Assembly (NCBI GenBank): GCA_020746105.1
Contig: CM036623.1
Coordinates: 3,162,001-3,226,000 of the forward strand
Reading direction: 5' to 3'
Length of the DNA: 64,000 nucleotides
From: Trogon surrucura
Lineage: Eukaryota; Chordata; Aves; Trogoniformes; Trogonidae
Part shown: positions 37,401-49,487 of the stretch, in pieces
How positions within the stretch are numbered: the stretch's first letter is position 1
Layout of the letters: each line of letters opens with the position of its first letter
Position numbers and translations under genes: made by a program
Notes under the pieces: generated by a model
What the model saw: the letters and a program-made list of their open reading frames with translations, nothing else
The model's database searches: none
Told to the model about the DNA's origin: nothing

Positions 37401-38630
37401 GGCTGAGATTCTTTTGCCACAAATCACTTCTTTCCCTGGTTATATAAATAGTAAAATTCTTGTGGAGCAAGCATTTCTTGAATGGTGTGTAGGCTTGAGG
37501 GAGGTGTGGCTGCTGCATAAAGGCCCAGTGGGATTGTTTGTCTGCATCATTTGGGAAGAACTAAATGTGAGCAGGGAGCAGAAAAAGTGACAAAAATTAT
37601 TACGGGGATGAAGTCCCTGCGAAGCTTAGACTTAAGGTGCTCCTTGAAATTGCCTGTAAGGGGTAAGGCAGGCTTTTGGCAGTTGTCAGCTGACTCTTCA
37701 TCTAGCAGAAAGCGTGGCAAGATCCAGGGTCTAAGCAACACAGCAAGACAGTTAAACCAGAACAGAGACATCACCACTTAGAGTTAGGATAAATAGCCAC
37801 AAGGCCAGTTCAGAGGACTTTGTATCTGAGCCTCAAGGGCTTAAACAAAGGAAAGGCTTGATGAAAGAATTGCTGCATGACGCTGCGGCTTCTGCTCTCC
37901 AGGTCAGCCCAGATGACCTGTGGGCTTGGAGCAATTTATTCAGTTGGTTTTACAGTGTGTACAACGGGCACCAGGGTGCAGCCAGGGTTTGGAAGCCTTG
38001 CCTCACGCTGTGAGTGTGGGCAGTACTCTGCTGCCTTCCCCCTCACCCTCTGCAGTGCCATTTGAAAACTGGATTTTATTATTTTTTTTTTCTCTCCTGT
38101 CATAGAATTATTACTTTGCGTGCAGAAGGAATGTTTTTCTTTCCCTTCTCTCTGCTCTCTGTTATGGGAGGTTCCGGGGAATGTCTGATCTGCAATGGGA
38201 CAGGAATTGGTTACCAAACTCTTCGTCTCGACAGCAATGAAAGGCCAGTCTGAGCGTTGCTGTTCCCGTGCTCAGCCCAGTGTTGTCCAAGGCACTCTCA
38301 AGTCCCATATGGCAAATGACTTCTTTGTGTCATTCCGTAGAGACTTGTTCAGCCGCCACAGAATTACTGCTTTGCCCCTGTTGTCCCCTTGTGCATGTGC
38401 ATGCAATTTCTCTCCCATTTCCACTTTATCTTTTGGAAATAACCCCTCGATCCTCCCTTGTCAGATGGCTGAAAAGGGACGTTGCTGCTTGCTTGTTGAG
38501 CAGCTTTGGGCTGCTTGAGAATCCGATTTGGTCATTGCCAGTAAGATCCTGAAGAAACCCAAACAGCAGCTTCTTTTTTCCCCCTGCAGGAAACGAAGAG
38601 ACAGAGTCGTCTGCCAGTGACTACACTTTT

Positions 38631-39400
38631 AATCATAGAATCATAGAATGTTAGGGATTGGAAGGGACCTCGAAAGATCATCAAGTCCAATCCCCCTGCC
38701 AGAGCAGGAATGCCTAGATTATGCTACACAGGAACGTGTCCAGGCAGGTCTTGAATGTCTCCAGAGAAGGAGACTCCACAACCTCTCTGGGCAGCCTGTG
38801 CCAGGGCTCCGTCACCCTCACTGAGAAGAAGTTTCTTCTCGAGTTTAAGCGGAACCTCTTATGTTCCAGTTTCAGCCCATTCCCCCTTGTCCTATCATTG
38901 GTTGTCACCGAGAAGAGCCTGGCTCCATCCTCGTGACACTCCCCCTTGATATATTTGTAAACATTAATGAGGTCACCCCTCAGCCTCCTCTTCTCCAAAC
39001 TAAAGAACCACAGCTCCTTCAGTCTTTTCTCATAAGGGAGATGCTTCACTCCCTTAATCATCCCAGTTGCCCTGTGCTGGACTCTCTCCAGCAGTTCCCT
39101 GTCTTTCTTGAACTGAGGGGCCCAGAACTGGACACAATATTCCAGATGGGGTCTCACCAGGGCAGAGTAGAGGGGAAGGAGAACCTCTCTCGACCTACTA
39201 ACCACCCCCCTTCTAACACACCCCAGGATGCCACTGGCCTTCCTGGCCACAAGGGCACAGTGCTGGCTCATGGCCATCCTGCTGCCCACCAAGACTCCCA
39301 GGTCCCTTTCCCCTACACTACTCTCTAATAAGTCATTCCCCAACTTATACTGGAACCTGGGGTTGTTCCTACCCAGATGCAAGACCCTACATTTACCCTT
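38631..39400 (-). mobile_element. CR1 LINE, 5' truncated
   Basis: Begins on the + strand with aatcatagaatcatagaatg, two copies of the CR1 terminal repeat in reverse complement, and extends through the 3' UTR and ORF2 C-terminus. It stops abruptly after acatttaccctt at 39400, where [12 protein letters not shown]-type coding would continue in a longer copy. Its wording differs from the copies at 95 and 12806 (for example the 3' UTR gcctagattatgctacacagg), suggesting a different CR1 subfamily. Confidence 0.95.
38714..39382 (-). pseudogene. CR1 ORF2 C-terminal region, 222-codon open frame
   Basis: An unbroken minus-strand frame down to the natural CR1 stop. In order it shows [105 protein letters not shown] and [15 protein letters not shown]. 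This is the region after the reverse-transcriptase palm, so the catalytic FADD box and the endonuclease are missing. The intact frame over 222 codons suggests a relatively young insertion. With its upstream two thirds absent it cannot act as a complete element. Confidence 0.93.
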
Positions 39401-41762
39401 ATGTGTTCATATTGTAATGAACTTGATGAGAGCAGGTGTTTATTCATTTGCCCAGTGGCTAGTATGTGAGCTGCTGTTTGATTTCACGCATCTTAGAATA
39501 GGGGAGCTGCTACTCCACTCTTATTTTGGCAGTGGTGGCAGAGCGGCTCTTGTTGGGTTTGTCCCTCCTGCTTTTCATCCTTCAGTTGAGGCACAGTTGA
39601 GGTGGCATATGTCTTGCCCCTGAAAAATACCACCAACATCCTCCTGCTGCACAGTCAGGGATTTGGGTGCTTGTGGGACTTTAAACTGCACTTTGATTTT
39701 TTTTTTTTCTTTTTTTTTGGAGATGTTAATGGGGAATTTGTTGAAAGACCTCTAATGATTTGCAGGTTTTATTTCTCTGATTCGCGGTTATGTAGCTTAA
39801 AGCGTTCAGCTGTTGGACAGGTGTATGTTAATTTGAGATTTCAAACTCAATCTGCCATGTGCCTTTCGAGGAGTAATAAGTCTTCGGCAGCCACAACAAT
39901 CAAGTTTATTTTGTGTATAAAATTGATAATGTATTTTCTCCAACAAAATGCTTAGCTTTCAAAAGACAGAGAGCCAGAAGTCAAATGCACTTCTTTTATT
40001 AAGTGTTTTGGTAGAACCCAAATTAATTCAATAACTGAAGGTTAGATCTGTGCGGTAAACAGGTGTCACTTTTACACAGTTACTCTTCTAAGAGTTTAAA
40101 AATCTTGCTATTATGGAAGTAGGGTTAGAATGAGCTGAAATTTCTGATAAACAGGATTTAGAAACAAAGACTCAACCCTAAGATCATTGCAAAAATTAAA
40201 GTAACACCCCAGATTTTCAATATTGCGTACTATAGATGCTTGGAAATATTTGTGTGTACGCGTGATCTTTAGACATGGTAGTGGATCAGCTATTGCCTTA
40301 ACACTTTTTTCAATGCTGTGCCCGTGCTCTGTAACTGATCAAAAGTATGTCAGATTTTATTTTTTTTTTTTCCTGGCCTTTAAGCTGCCAACTCTAGGCT
40401 GTAGGCCACTGTTATGACACCTAAATATGCTGAGACCTGGTCAGGTGCCATGGTGAAAGGTAGTATCTCTCAACATCGAGATGTTCAGGGGAGCCAACTG
40501 CAGTGATTTTTGAGGTTTCTGAAGGCCCCATTCTTCACAGGTAGTTGTCTGGCCTTTTACGATATAAGCTGAGATTTAATTGCTGCCATTACCCATAGTA
40601 GGCAAGTCCTTTGGTGCTGCACTAGAGCGTGTGGTTGTTGTGAAATGGTGGCAGGGGAAGAAAGGGTCGTGGGATACAAGTCTTGAGGAAGACCAGCATT
40701 CCTTAGTTGAGTTATTTACGAAATTACTTCGCTTTTGTGAACGTCATGTGCTTGGCTTGCATAAATGAGTGTATGTAATCGGTAGCTCTCCATTGAGGTG
40801 AGTTGCGTAACATGTTCTTAGTTAATGCACCTACCCTAAAGTTATGTCAGGAACACTTTTTGGACTCCTTTGCCAGGTACTTTATTTTCTGAAGGCTTGG
40901 CTGAAGGACTATCAAGTCACTAACATTTGAATTTCTTTAAATGTTGGCTACACTGTTTTGGTTGTTTTTTTTTGTTTTTTTTGTTGTGTAACATGGAATG
41001 ATCTTGCCCTACAAATTCAAGACCCTAACCTGGAACATGGCTTTGTCTCTGGGGGAGATTTTTACAGTTAATGCTCAGATGTAAAGACAGCTTCTTGTGC
41101 TGTTGGGAATGCAATAATGTGTGGGTGATCAGCAAAGATAAACACTAAACGCTGAAGCCCAAGCAGTTCCCTCACACTTGTTTTTAACGTGTGATTGAGT
41201 GGATTGAGCAAAAGAAATATTTTGCAACTTGATTATTGCTAATTATGTTCGTAGTGCTTTTGAGTAAATTGCAATCAGTTTTGTGGTACATTGAGGGAAT
41301 TAAAATGGAAGTGTGCAGGTAGCAGAGACAGTGACTTTACTAACATGGATTCATGAGATTATTGTTGATTTTGGCTCCTAAAACTGCATTCGCTTGAGGC
41401 AAAATGATTGATTTGCGCTGTAGTAAACCCCGAGATAAACACGTGGTGCTGTGTTATAATTGCTCTTAGATCATGTTTTATGTGATAGTCGGAGCCTTTT
41501 AAAAGAGACTGTCGCTAAGTCTCTGAACAAACTCTCTACCTTAGGGAATCGAAGCCAGCTGTCAGCAAAGGGGAATGGGGTTTAGTTCTGAAGGATCCCT
41601 AATGAAGGGAATGGCACAAACACCCCATCACTCTTCTGTGTGGAGAGGGCTGGAATGGGAAATTGGCTTCAGTGAACTTCTTTGAAAAAAAGAGAGAATG
41701 GACAGAACTCAATTTACAAGTGAAATAAAAAGGCAGTTTCTGAAGTGATCTCATTTCATGGC

Positions 41763-41779
41763 TTTTTTTTTTTTTTTTT
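41763..41779. repeat. Poly-T tract (17 T) followed by AG
   Basis: Seventeen T then agaaatatattg. It looks like an acceptor, but no SMOC1-like exon follows. Confidence 0.9.
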
Positions 41780-42902
41780 AGAAATATATTGAAGGAGCAT
41801 TCTCTAGCTTATAGGAACGTAGGCGTTTCTGTACCATTTCAAGGTGCTGGAAGTACTGATGTGCACACTCAGCCGCAACTGCAAGCATGTTTGCTAGAAA
41901 ATATTTTGAAACCTGTTAGTATTTACACAGATGCCTGTATGATGTTCGTTTACTTTTGTCTCGAGGGAAGTCAAAGGCATCCCAAATTTCATCCAAATGC
42001 TGACCACTCTGTGAAAGCTGAGGCAAAGGCTGTAATTAGATTTAAGCTGGATGAAACTATAGTGCCAGTGAACTAATATCTGCATGCACAGATGTTTCTA
42101 AGACCAGTCTGTTAGGTTGGGGCTTAGCTATTCTCATTTTAAAGGTCCACATCTGAAGTAGTCATTCTCTTTTCCTTCTGCGGTAAAGGAAGGAACTGGG
42201 CAACTTTAGATGTTCAGTTCAGAAGTAGAGCTTCAAAGTTAAGCAAGATGGATCTTATGCTGTGTATTCTTTGGCTCATTAGAGCCTTCATCAAATGTTC
42301 TTAAGTCCTTGTCAATACATGAATGGCAAACATGTTGGATCTTGCTCCTACCTGCTAGGTTGACATAGTAACAGGAGAGAGCTTGGATCTGTCCGGAGAA
42401 GGTTTGTTAACATAACAAGTCAGTGTTGCATTTTTCCAGCCATGTTTAGTGAACAAAGTGCTCTTGAAGTGTCCACAAATGCTGTTCTCAAGCAGCGGCT
42501 GTGGAACTGGGCCAGGATGGCCTCTCCACATCCCAGCTGGGATGCAGTGGGACATCTATTTAATGGTAAATAGTAAACAGGGTTTAGCAGAGGGTGGAAC
42601 AAGCTGAGATACAACTGCTGCATCCCCAGACTTGAGTGTTCTCAGTTGACAACTTATAACGTCTTTTGCCTCCTGAATTGCAGCTAAAGGAGTTGGAAAA
42701 ATAACCTTTCTTTGGGGAGGGAGGTGAGGAGAGAAAGAAAAGATAACGGCATCAAAGGTACTCTTCTGTATGACCTCTTCGCTCTGAAGCGTGCGTTTCT
42801 GATGCACTTGGGTTGGGACTTCCACGAAGATGCTGGGTTATAATAAAAATGGTGGGTGACAGAGTAAGAAATGAAATGCCTGCTCTTTGTTTTATTAAAC
42901 AG

Positions 42903-43002
42903 GTGCAGTGCCATACCTACACTGGATACTGCTGGTGTGTGACACCTGATGGCAAGCCTATTAGCGGCTCTTCTGTACAGAACAAAACTCCTGTATGTTC
43001 AG
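42903..43002 (+). CDS. SMOC1: SMOC1 exon 4: second half of thyroglobulin type-1 domain
   Basis: 100 bases, phase 0 in and phase 1 out. It reads VQCHTYTGYCWCVTPDGKPI and ends QNKTPVCS. This supplies the last four cysteines and the diagnostic CWCV motif of a thyroglobulin type-1 domain; with exon 3 the domain has its full six cysteines. An Asn-Lys-Thr sequon precedes the last cysteine, but the Pro right after it makes glycosylation uncertain. The acceptor is TTTATTAAACAG and the donor TTCAG|GTACTG. Within the protein this is the first of two thyroglobulin modules; the second is not in the window. Confidence 0.96.
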
Positions 43003-45001
43003 GTACTGTGGGAGTGGCTTCAACAAATACTAATTTGATAACCAAAGGGGTCTGAGAAGAGTGTGTTCCTGTTGAGAGTGCTTAATGTTTTCAGGTGACT
43101 GGACCAGTTTACCCATTTTAACACTGCAGTTGTAATCTTCCTGTGTGCATGAGGGCATTTGGAAGCTGCAAGGGAGCTTGGACTGTGGCATGTCCACCCT
43201 GCAGTTAGGGCACAGGCACTCCTGCAAGGCTCACTGAGAAAAAACACTAAGGAGACAGCCTGTGGTGGCCAAGGCAAGAGTCACAGTGTTGCTATGTACA
43301 CCAAAACTAGAGGTTTCTGGAATGGATGAGATAACTTTTTTCCGTGGGGTGTATTTAGCGGGCCATGGAGTGATTTTTGCCTTCAGAGTGACTTCAGTTT
43401 GATAAGGTGGTTCTGTGAGAAACTGGTAGCGCCCCAGATCTGGGGTCCTGCTGTTATAATAGATTTGGGGACATTGATCATGTTGCTCAGCTCCAGGATT
43501 CCCATGTTTGTGTCATGGGGCTGGACAGCACTGGGCTTGTACCACAGCTCACAAGAGGAAGAATCTCCACTCCATGCATGTTTAATGTATTTCTCTTCTC
43601 ACACCTTACAGTGTTTGCCCTTTAGGTGGGAGCATGACAGCGGACAAAAGTTCGGAGGGGTTTTGTTGGGTTGGTTTTTAATCCTTCTCACCTTATTTAG
43701 TGTCCTTTTCACTGTAGGGTGTTTTGTGGTAATAAGCAAACAGTGACTTGCATGAGGGTTTGAGTTGAGTGGGAGAACTGTCTGGGAACCAGTGAGTCGA
43801 TGTAACTCGAGGGGATGCTTGGTGTTTCACAGGTACATGGAAAGAAAATAAGATTAATATCCTCTTCTAGCATAAGGTAAAATGCTGTGGTAACTTGGTT
43901 TAGAATATTACTTTCTACCACCATTTGCACTGTATGATTTTGGTAGGGCATGTTTTAGCATTTTGCTGGCCTGTTCATTTAGTCCTGAGCTGTATAAAAT
44001 TGCGTTACCAGGAAAGCAGAGTCATGGTGTACGGTGGGACACACAGACGTTAGGCCTATGATGACTAATATCATGTATGTGCTTCCTACTTGTAATTCAG
44101 CAGTAGATCTGTGATGAACTGATCTGCAAGTGAAAGTGCCCAGGCAACAGAGTTTACTTTTAGAGTTTGTCTTGACCTTGGGCCTGTCAGAGCTGCCTCC
44201 TTTGGAGCTGACTTTTGATCCATGTTTCCTGAAGGATCAGTAATCACTGGAACTGTTTAGTGATGGTGCACAGAGGAATCGGTTTCCTGGGAATAAATCT
44301 ATTCCAATAAAAAAAAAGCTTGTCGTAGATTTTTATACATTTCAGTAATGGATTTGTTCAAAAAGCTTTTATTATCAGTTCAAGTTTTAGTGGAAAACTG
44401 TGTAATGAAACACTAAAGCAAACTGCGGAAACAAGTGTAGAATCCTATATATTATGTGAAGACCTAAGTTATATTTAAAAAACCCAAGATGTGTTCTGTT
44501 CAAGTACGTGCCGGATCTTATTCAGTGTCCCTCTTCAAACAGCTGGCGATGTTCAGGGGTTAGTTGAAATCCATTTTCTGCAAATTGTCCCACTTAATTC
44601 TTTTCCTTTAGAATACTGCCCTTGCATTCCCTGCACACTCTCCCAACCTGTTTTTGATTTGTTCTTCCTGATACTTGCAAACAAAAAGTGACTCTTACTG
44701 ATCTTTCATTCTTGCCCTGGGATTTATTCCAGGTTTCTTACTAGCACACTGTTCTGAGCTCTGTCAAATCACTGGATCCTGCTACTAAAGATTTCTTGTT
44801 TGCCCTCATCCTGATTTAACATCTTAACTTCTGTATACTATCTCGGTTGAAGCCACAGGCTCTCTGAATCCTAAACTGAGCTGTTGGCAAGTAAAACAGA
44901 CACTTTGTGGGTTACAATATTGGCTGTACTAATGTGACATTACATGTTCTGTGTGATCACGCAGCGTCTAACTCGATGTCTGTCTTTTTCCTCCCCTTTA
45001 G
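43003..45001 (+). other. SMOC1: SMOC1 intron 4 (1,999 bp)
   Basis: Phase-1 intron between the end of the thyroglobulin domain and the 48-base linker exon. No repeat family or RNA gene recognised. Confidence 0.93.
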
Positions 45002-45049
45002 GTTCTGTAACGGATAAACCATCAAGCCAGGGTAATTCAGGAAGGAAAG
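45002..45049 (+). CDS. SMOC1: SMOC1 exon 5: start of the linker after the first thyroglobulin domain
   Basis: A 48-base micro-exon. Two bases complete the Gly codon begun in exon 4, 15 codons follow, and one base is left over (phase 1 out). The product continues the protein as GSVTDKPSSQGNSGRK, a low-complexity hydrophilic linker after the first thyroglobulin domain. It closely resembles the equivalent SMOC1 linker I remember from mammals and differs from that of SMOC2. The acceptor is CCTCCCCTTTAG and the donor AAAG|GTGAGT, a near-consensus site. It is too short to show in ordinary ORF scans and was found by following the phase of exon 4. The next exon, expected to begin with an Asp codon completed by the leftover G, was not found before base 64000. 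Confidence 0.93.
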
Positions 45050-46508
45050 GTGAGTGGAGTCCTGTGCTTCAGCAACTTGTTTTGTAATAGCAGCCGCCCA
45101 GCCAAGTCCCTTGAGATAACTCAGAACCTGGGTTCCTAACCAGCTCGGTGTGCAGGAGGCTTACGTGCCTTTAGACCTTTCCCCTTCAGTAGGAGCAATA
45201 GTCTGTTTCTTCACCACTCAGTGGAGTAGAAAACGGTGTGCTCTGCTCTGTGCTCGTCAGCTGAGACGTAGTACATGAAAGCAGAGCTTCCCGAAGGAGG
45301 ACAGAATAACCTCTGCGTGTTCACTGTGCAGTTAACTACTGGGCATTCCTCAGTAAAACCCCTAGAGATGAGGAAGGCTATCGATACGACTGGTACGCTG
45401 GGAATCGGGAGTGCCAGTGTCATGATTGTGGCTTTATATGCTTTGAAAGGTGTTTTTCTTAGTAGAGCATAAATCCCCCTGGACAGCAGGAGCAGTGCTG
45501 GGACAGACCCTAGCTGTGCTTGGAAACATCACTTTTTGTTCGTTAGGTATCGATCCTCCTCCTTTATGCTCCTTTCTTCTTTCCTTGCCTTTCCTGAGCA
45601 AGGTAACCAGATGTGTCACTGTTCTCCTGGGTGCACTTGTAGTCCTGCTCTGTGTTCTCTGATTTGCGTCCATTGAAATAATCTTGGGAGCGGTGACCAC
45701 TGAAGTATACATCGAGGAGTAGTCGAGTTTGTCTTCAGGCCTTCTCCACACCCTGATTTTCAACGCTTCTCCCCTCTACCCCACCATTTAGAGTCTACTT
45801 TTGAGTTTGTCTCCTTACTACAGGAAGAGAGCACTGAATGCATCCTCACTCCTGCTGGTGTTCCCTGGGAGAAGTTCCTGCTTTGTCATCTGAAGCAGGA
45901 TTTTTACTGCTAACTCTCTGAACCAATTACTCCTGACACTTCAAAATGCAGGGAAATGCCTACGTTGATGCCAACGCTTTAATTTGAAGAACATCTTTCA
46001 TGCTAGGAGTGTCAATCCAGCCCTGAAAACACTTAGCAGGAATTATAGATTGCTATGCTTAAAAGCAGTGATGCATTTTGAACATATCTCCTCTCCAGTC
46101 TATTGGTTCTTTATAGTAACTCTGTAAAAGGTAGGGAGAAGAAAGGTGCAAGAAAAGTACTTAACGTTAAGCTTAAATGTTGAAGCCTGCTTCTTATTTT
46201 AGATAAGGATGTGCCTCTAAACCTGCAATTACGTGTTAATGTATAATTGGCACCTAAACACATTGTTATCATTCTGTTAATGCAATCATTGCTTAGTCTA
46301 GCCTGAAGTACAAGCAAATTGAATAGCTCTTGAAATCTGCATTATTTTTGAGTGGGTTGTTTGTAGTCTTCCTACCTGGATAGTCCTAGTCTGTTCTAGA
46401 ATTGGAAGCAACTGACACTGAATTTCATAAGAAACAGGAGCAAAAGGGGAAAATATCTGAGCTTGTGTTTTCCGTTTCACTGCCTTTAACTCAGAGGTTG
46501 GAACATGC

Positions 46509-46525
46509 AAAAAAAAAAAAAAAAA
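46509..46525. repeat. Poly-A tract (17 A)
   Basis: Seventeen A, then gaaaaaatgg. No retrocopy was recognised upstream of it. Confidence 0.9.
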
Positions 46526-49449
46526 GAAAAAATGGAATGAATTAATCTAAAATTTGTAATATGAATTGTTTTCTCCTTGGTGCTGCCTGTGGCATCCTGT
46601 TTCAAGAATGATACGCTTGGTCATGTGGCTTCAGGAGAATTCTAGGCAGTAGCTGTCAAGACAGGGAAAATGTTTCCCCTTGGGCCCGCATGTTGCAAAC
46701 AATCATGTAAACTAACTGTCTCCTCCGGTTCCAAATCTGTTCAGATCTGTTGGAAGCCCCCCCACACAAGCCACTTTGGCCCTTCTCCTTCATGTTAGAA
46801 AAATACTTGTGAGCAATTTATTTAAGAGGTCTTTTAAAATCCAGACGGCTTTTAGAAGATGAAATAATTTGCTTTAAAATTTGATGGACTTAGCATTACT
46901 TTTTTGGCTAGTGACGAATGCGTAATCTAAAAATTAATTTGGCTTTCTTATCAGTGTTTTTTCTTGACTTAAATTACCTCGATTAGAAATTCCACTCTCA
47001 GGTTGTAAGGAAGTCAGAATGAAGAACAGCCTGGCTTCCTTGTAGCAAGCTGGAGTTCTGGCTTTTCTGAAGACTGGTGGCCAGCGAGCGTGCGTGTAAC
47101 CATCCATTCTAGCCGAGTGTTCAGACTCTTTCTGCAAAGATTGCCCTGTGCAAGAAGACAAAAAGGGCAGGATGAAGAGGGATCCAGGAGAAACTGGGTC
47201 AGTGATAACCTTTCTGTTGTAGAGGGATATCTTGGACATCCCTTTGGACAACTGCCATCTGACTTGGGAGCTTTTGGACTTTACCCACTGCACAGCAGAC
47301 TTCTCTCTCCATCTCTCTGAGTTAAAGAGCATTATGTGGCACAGAATATGTGCTTTCAGGAGGAAAAGGACTAGTTAAAACTCTCAAAAGTGATCTCCTT
47401 TGTCCCATTCATACAGGAATGTAAAATATGGAGCTAATAAACTTTGTGTGATGCTAGTGCCTCTCAAGTCTTCAGGGCAAAATAGTTTTTTGGGTGGAGG
47501 CTGTTCTGCCTTAGAAACACTGCAGATGGGTAGGCTTAAGCTGTTGGGTAATAAATGAAGAGTTTACTAGCGTATTAGCTCTCCTTTAGAAGAAGCAAAT
47601 TAGTGTTGGAAGGAGAAAAAGGCTAGTTATCTGTAACAACTGTCTTTCTCCAAATGTTTTGGCCTCTTTTCCCTTCTGTTCAGCCCTGGTTTCTAGGGGT
47701 CTACAGATATGATGGAGTCACCAGAAGATGTAACGTGATTCCACTCCCAGGCTCTCTCACTACTGATGGAAAGAAAATGAAATGGCTTTATGGTCACATG
47801 GCTTGGCGTGTAGTTCCAGAAGTAGCTCTGTGAAGCTTTCTGCAGAGAACAGGCGAGAGTGCTGGCAAGAAATCCTTTTTATTTTTAAATCCCATGCTCT
47901 GGTTGCCCATATTTACATTGATGCTATTGCTGTATGATGCAATGCCAGTTACTCATACAGTTTGCCCTGTAAGGTAGTTTAAATCAAATTAAATTGGCAC
48001 CAGACTTAAAACTTTAAAGCAGGACGTATGGATTTGTTCTGTGTCAGAAGTGCTCTGTTGCTGGACGACAGAGCAGACCTGGCCCTGGGGAAGGTGGAGG
48101 CATGTTTGCATGAGGTGGAATGGAAACCCACATTCTCTAGGACATGCTCCGTGCGTGGACTTTGCAGCTCAGACATTTACTGCCATTCTCTGTATGCTGA
48201 ACTCAACCCACCAGTGAAGAACAGGTTTCCCGGACCGTTGTCAGGGGGTGCAGTTATTCTTGTGTGGGATTAGGATATCCAGAACCTGCAGATTTGTGTT
48301 TCTGTCTGTTCCTTATCCGGCTTGTTCCTGTACAATCCTTTCTCATAAGGATCTTCTTGTGCTAATTTACTCCAGTTGCTGCTTAGTTCGAAAGGCCTGA
48401 GAGACTTGGAAGATGCATGCTGTCCCCTAGAAGCCTGAATCTCCCCCCTCTCTCCCACTGGGAGGTTGTTAATGTTTTAAGAAGCAGTGAAAGGCATCCT
48501 TGGAGCCAACAAGGACTGGATTTCTTCCCTGTCTAAAGAATGCAGAACGTTCCTTTCCAGCCAGAGGGAAATTGTGCCACACGTTTGAAACAAAACAAGC
48601 AAACACGAAACAAAACAAAACTTTATTTTCTTTATCTGAGGAATTCTGGGGCTTTAGTAGCTTAAAGCTACAGACCTGGCATATTGCAGCCACGAATAGT
48701 GTCTTTCTCAGTCATCAAGTGTGTTTTAAAAAGTAGGCTGGTCGGGAGACAGAGGGATGTAAAAAGCAGCTGTGTCATTGCTTATCTCCATAAAGTCACT
48801 TGATATTCCTTCTTAAAGCTGGAAACTGAGTGAATTAAAAGTGGAGAGATTGGAAATGAGTGAAGAGGAAAGAAAAAAAAAATTCTAGGTGGGGGTACTG
48901 GCTTGTTAGTGGTTGCTGGCTCTTCTGGACACTGGGTGAGCGGTGTTGATACCGTTTAAAATCAGCTGAATGAAGGAAATGGGAAAGGAAGCTTGGTTCT
49001 ATGATATGGGATTAAAAGGCGATGCAAGTACAGGGTAAATATGAGTTGGATGAACTGTCAGCGTCAGTCATGAAGAGCCTTGAGTGATGTGAACTCCCTT
49101 TTCCTTTCATAAAGTCTCTTGAAGTGCATAAAGTTCCAGGCCTGTTTTGACTCGCTTTGCTTCCCTATTGCAAGAGCTGGCAATAGCATCTGCGTTCCCT
49201 GAACCCGGGGCAGGTACAGTGATGCTGGTGAAGTGGAAGCTCTGATGGCCCCACGAAAGGCAAAGCTTGGGTTGAGCTGGTTTTATGTTTACGGTCTTGC
49301 ATGTAGACAGGACTCTTGTACAGAGCTGCAAAAAGCTTTGCCCAATGAGTTTACGCCCTACAAGAAAACACTGAAGCAATTTGAGAAACTTAAGACGATT
49401 GACTTAAAATGCCTGTCAATTCAACCTCTAGAGTTGTGTTCCTCTTTGT

Positions 49450-49487
49450 GGGTTTAACTGTGAGAAACGGGTTTAACTGTGAGAAAC
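49450..49487. repeat. Perfect 19-bp tandem duplication
   Basis: gggtttaactgtgagaaac occurs twice back to back and is followed by a third ggg then cttaag. The copies are identical, so the duplication is probably recent and may vary in length between individuals. Confidence 0.95.

Larger units (their letters stand above)
32237..42902 (+). other. SMOC1: SMOC1 intron 3 (10,666 bp)
   Basis: Runs from the GTAAAA donor of exon 3 to the TTTATTAAACAG acceptor of exon 4, splitting the first thyroglobulin domain. It holds an AT microsatellite, a 10-C run, a 22-T tract, one CR1 copy and a 17-T tract, entered separately. The AT-rich, repeat-free stretches at about 35860-35990 and 41200-41530 could be conserved non-coding DNA, but this cannot be judged without alignment. 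Confidence 0.93.

Noticed and set aside
38861-39328. 155-codon plus-strand open frame over the CR1 at 38631-39400
   Set aside because: It is antisense to the genuine CR1 ORF2 C-terminus; no independent homology.
41763-41790. Strong-looking polypyrimidine tract with AG, as if an extra exon followed
   Set aside because: The sequence after it shows no SMOC1-like protein in any phase, and exon 4 is cleanly placed 1.1 kb downstream.
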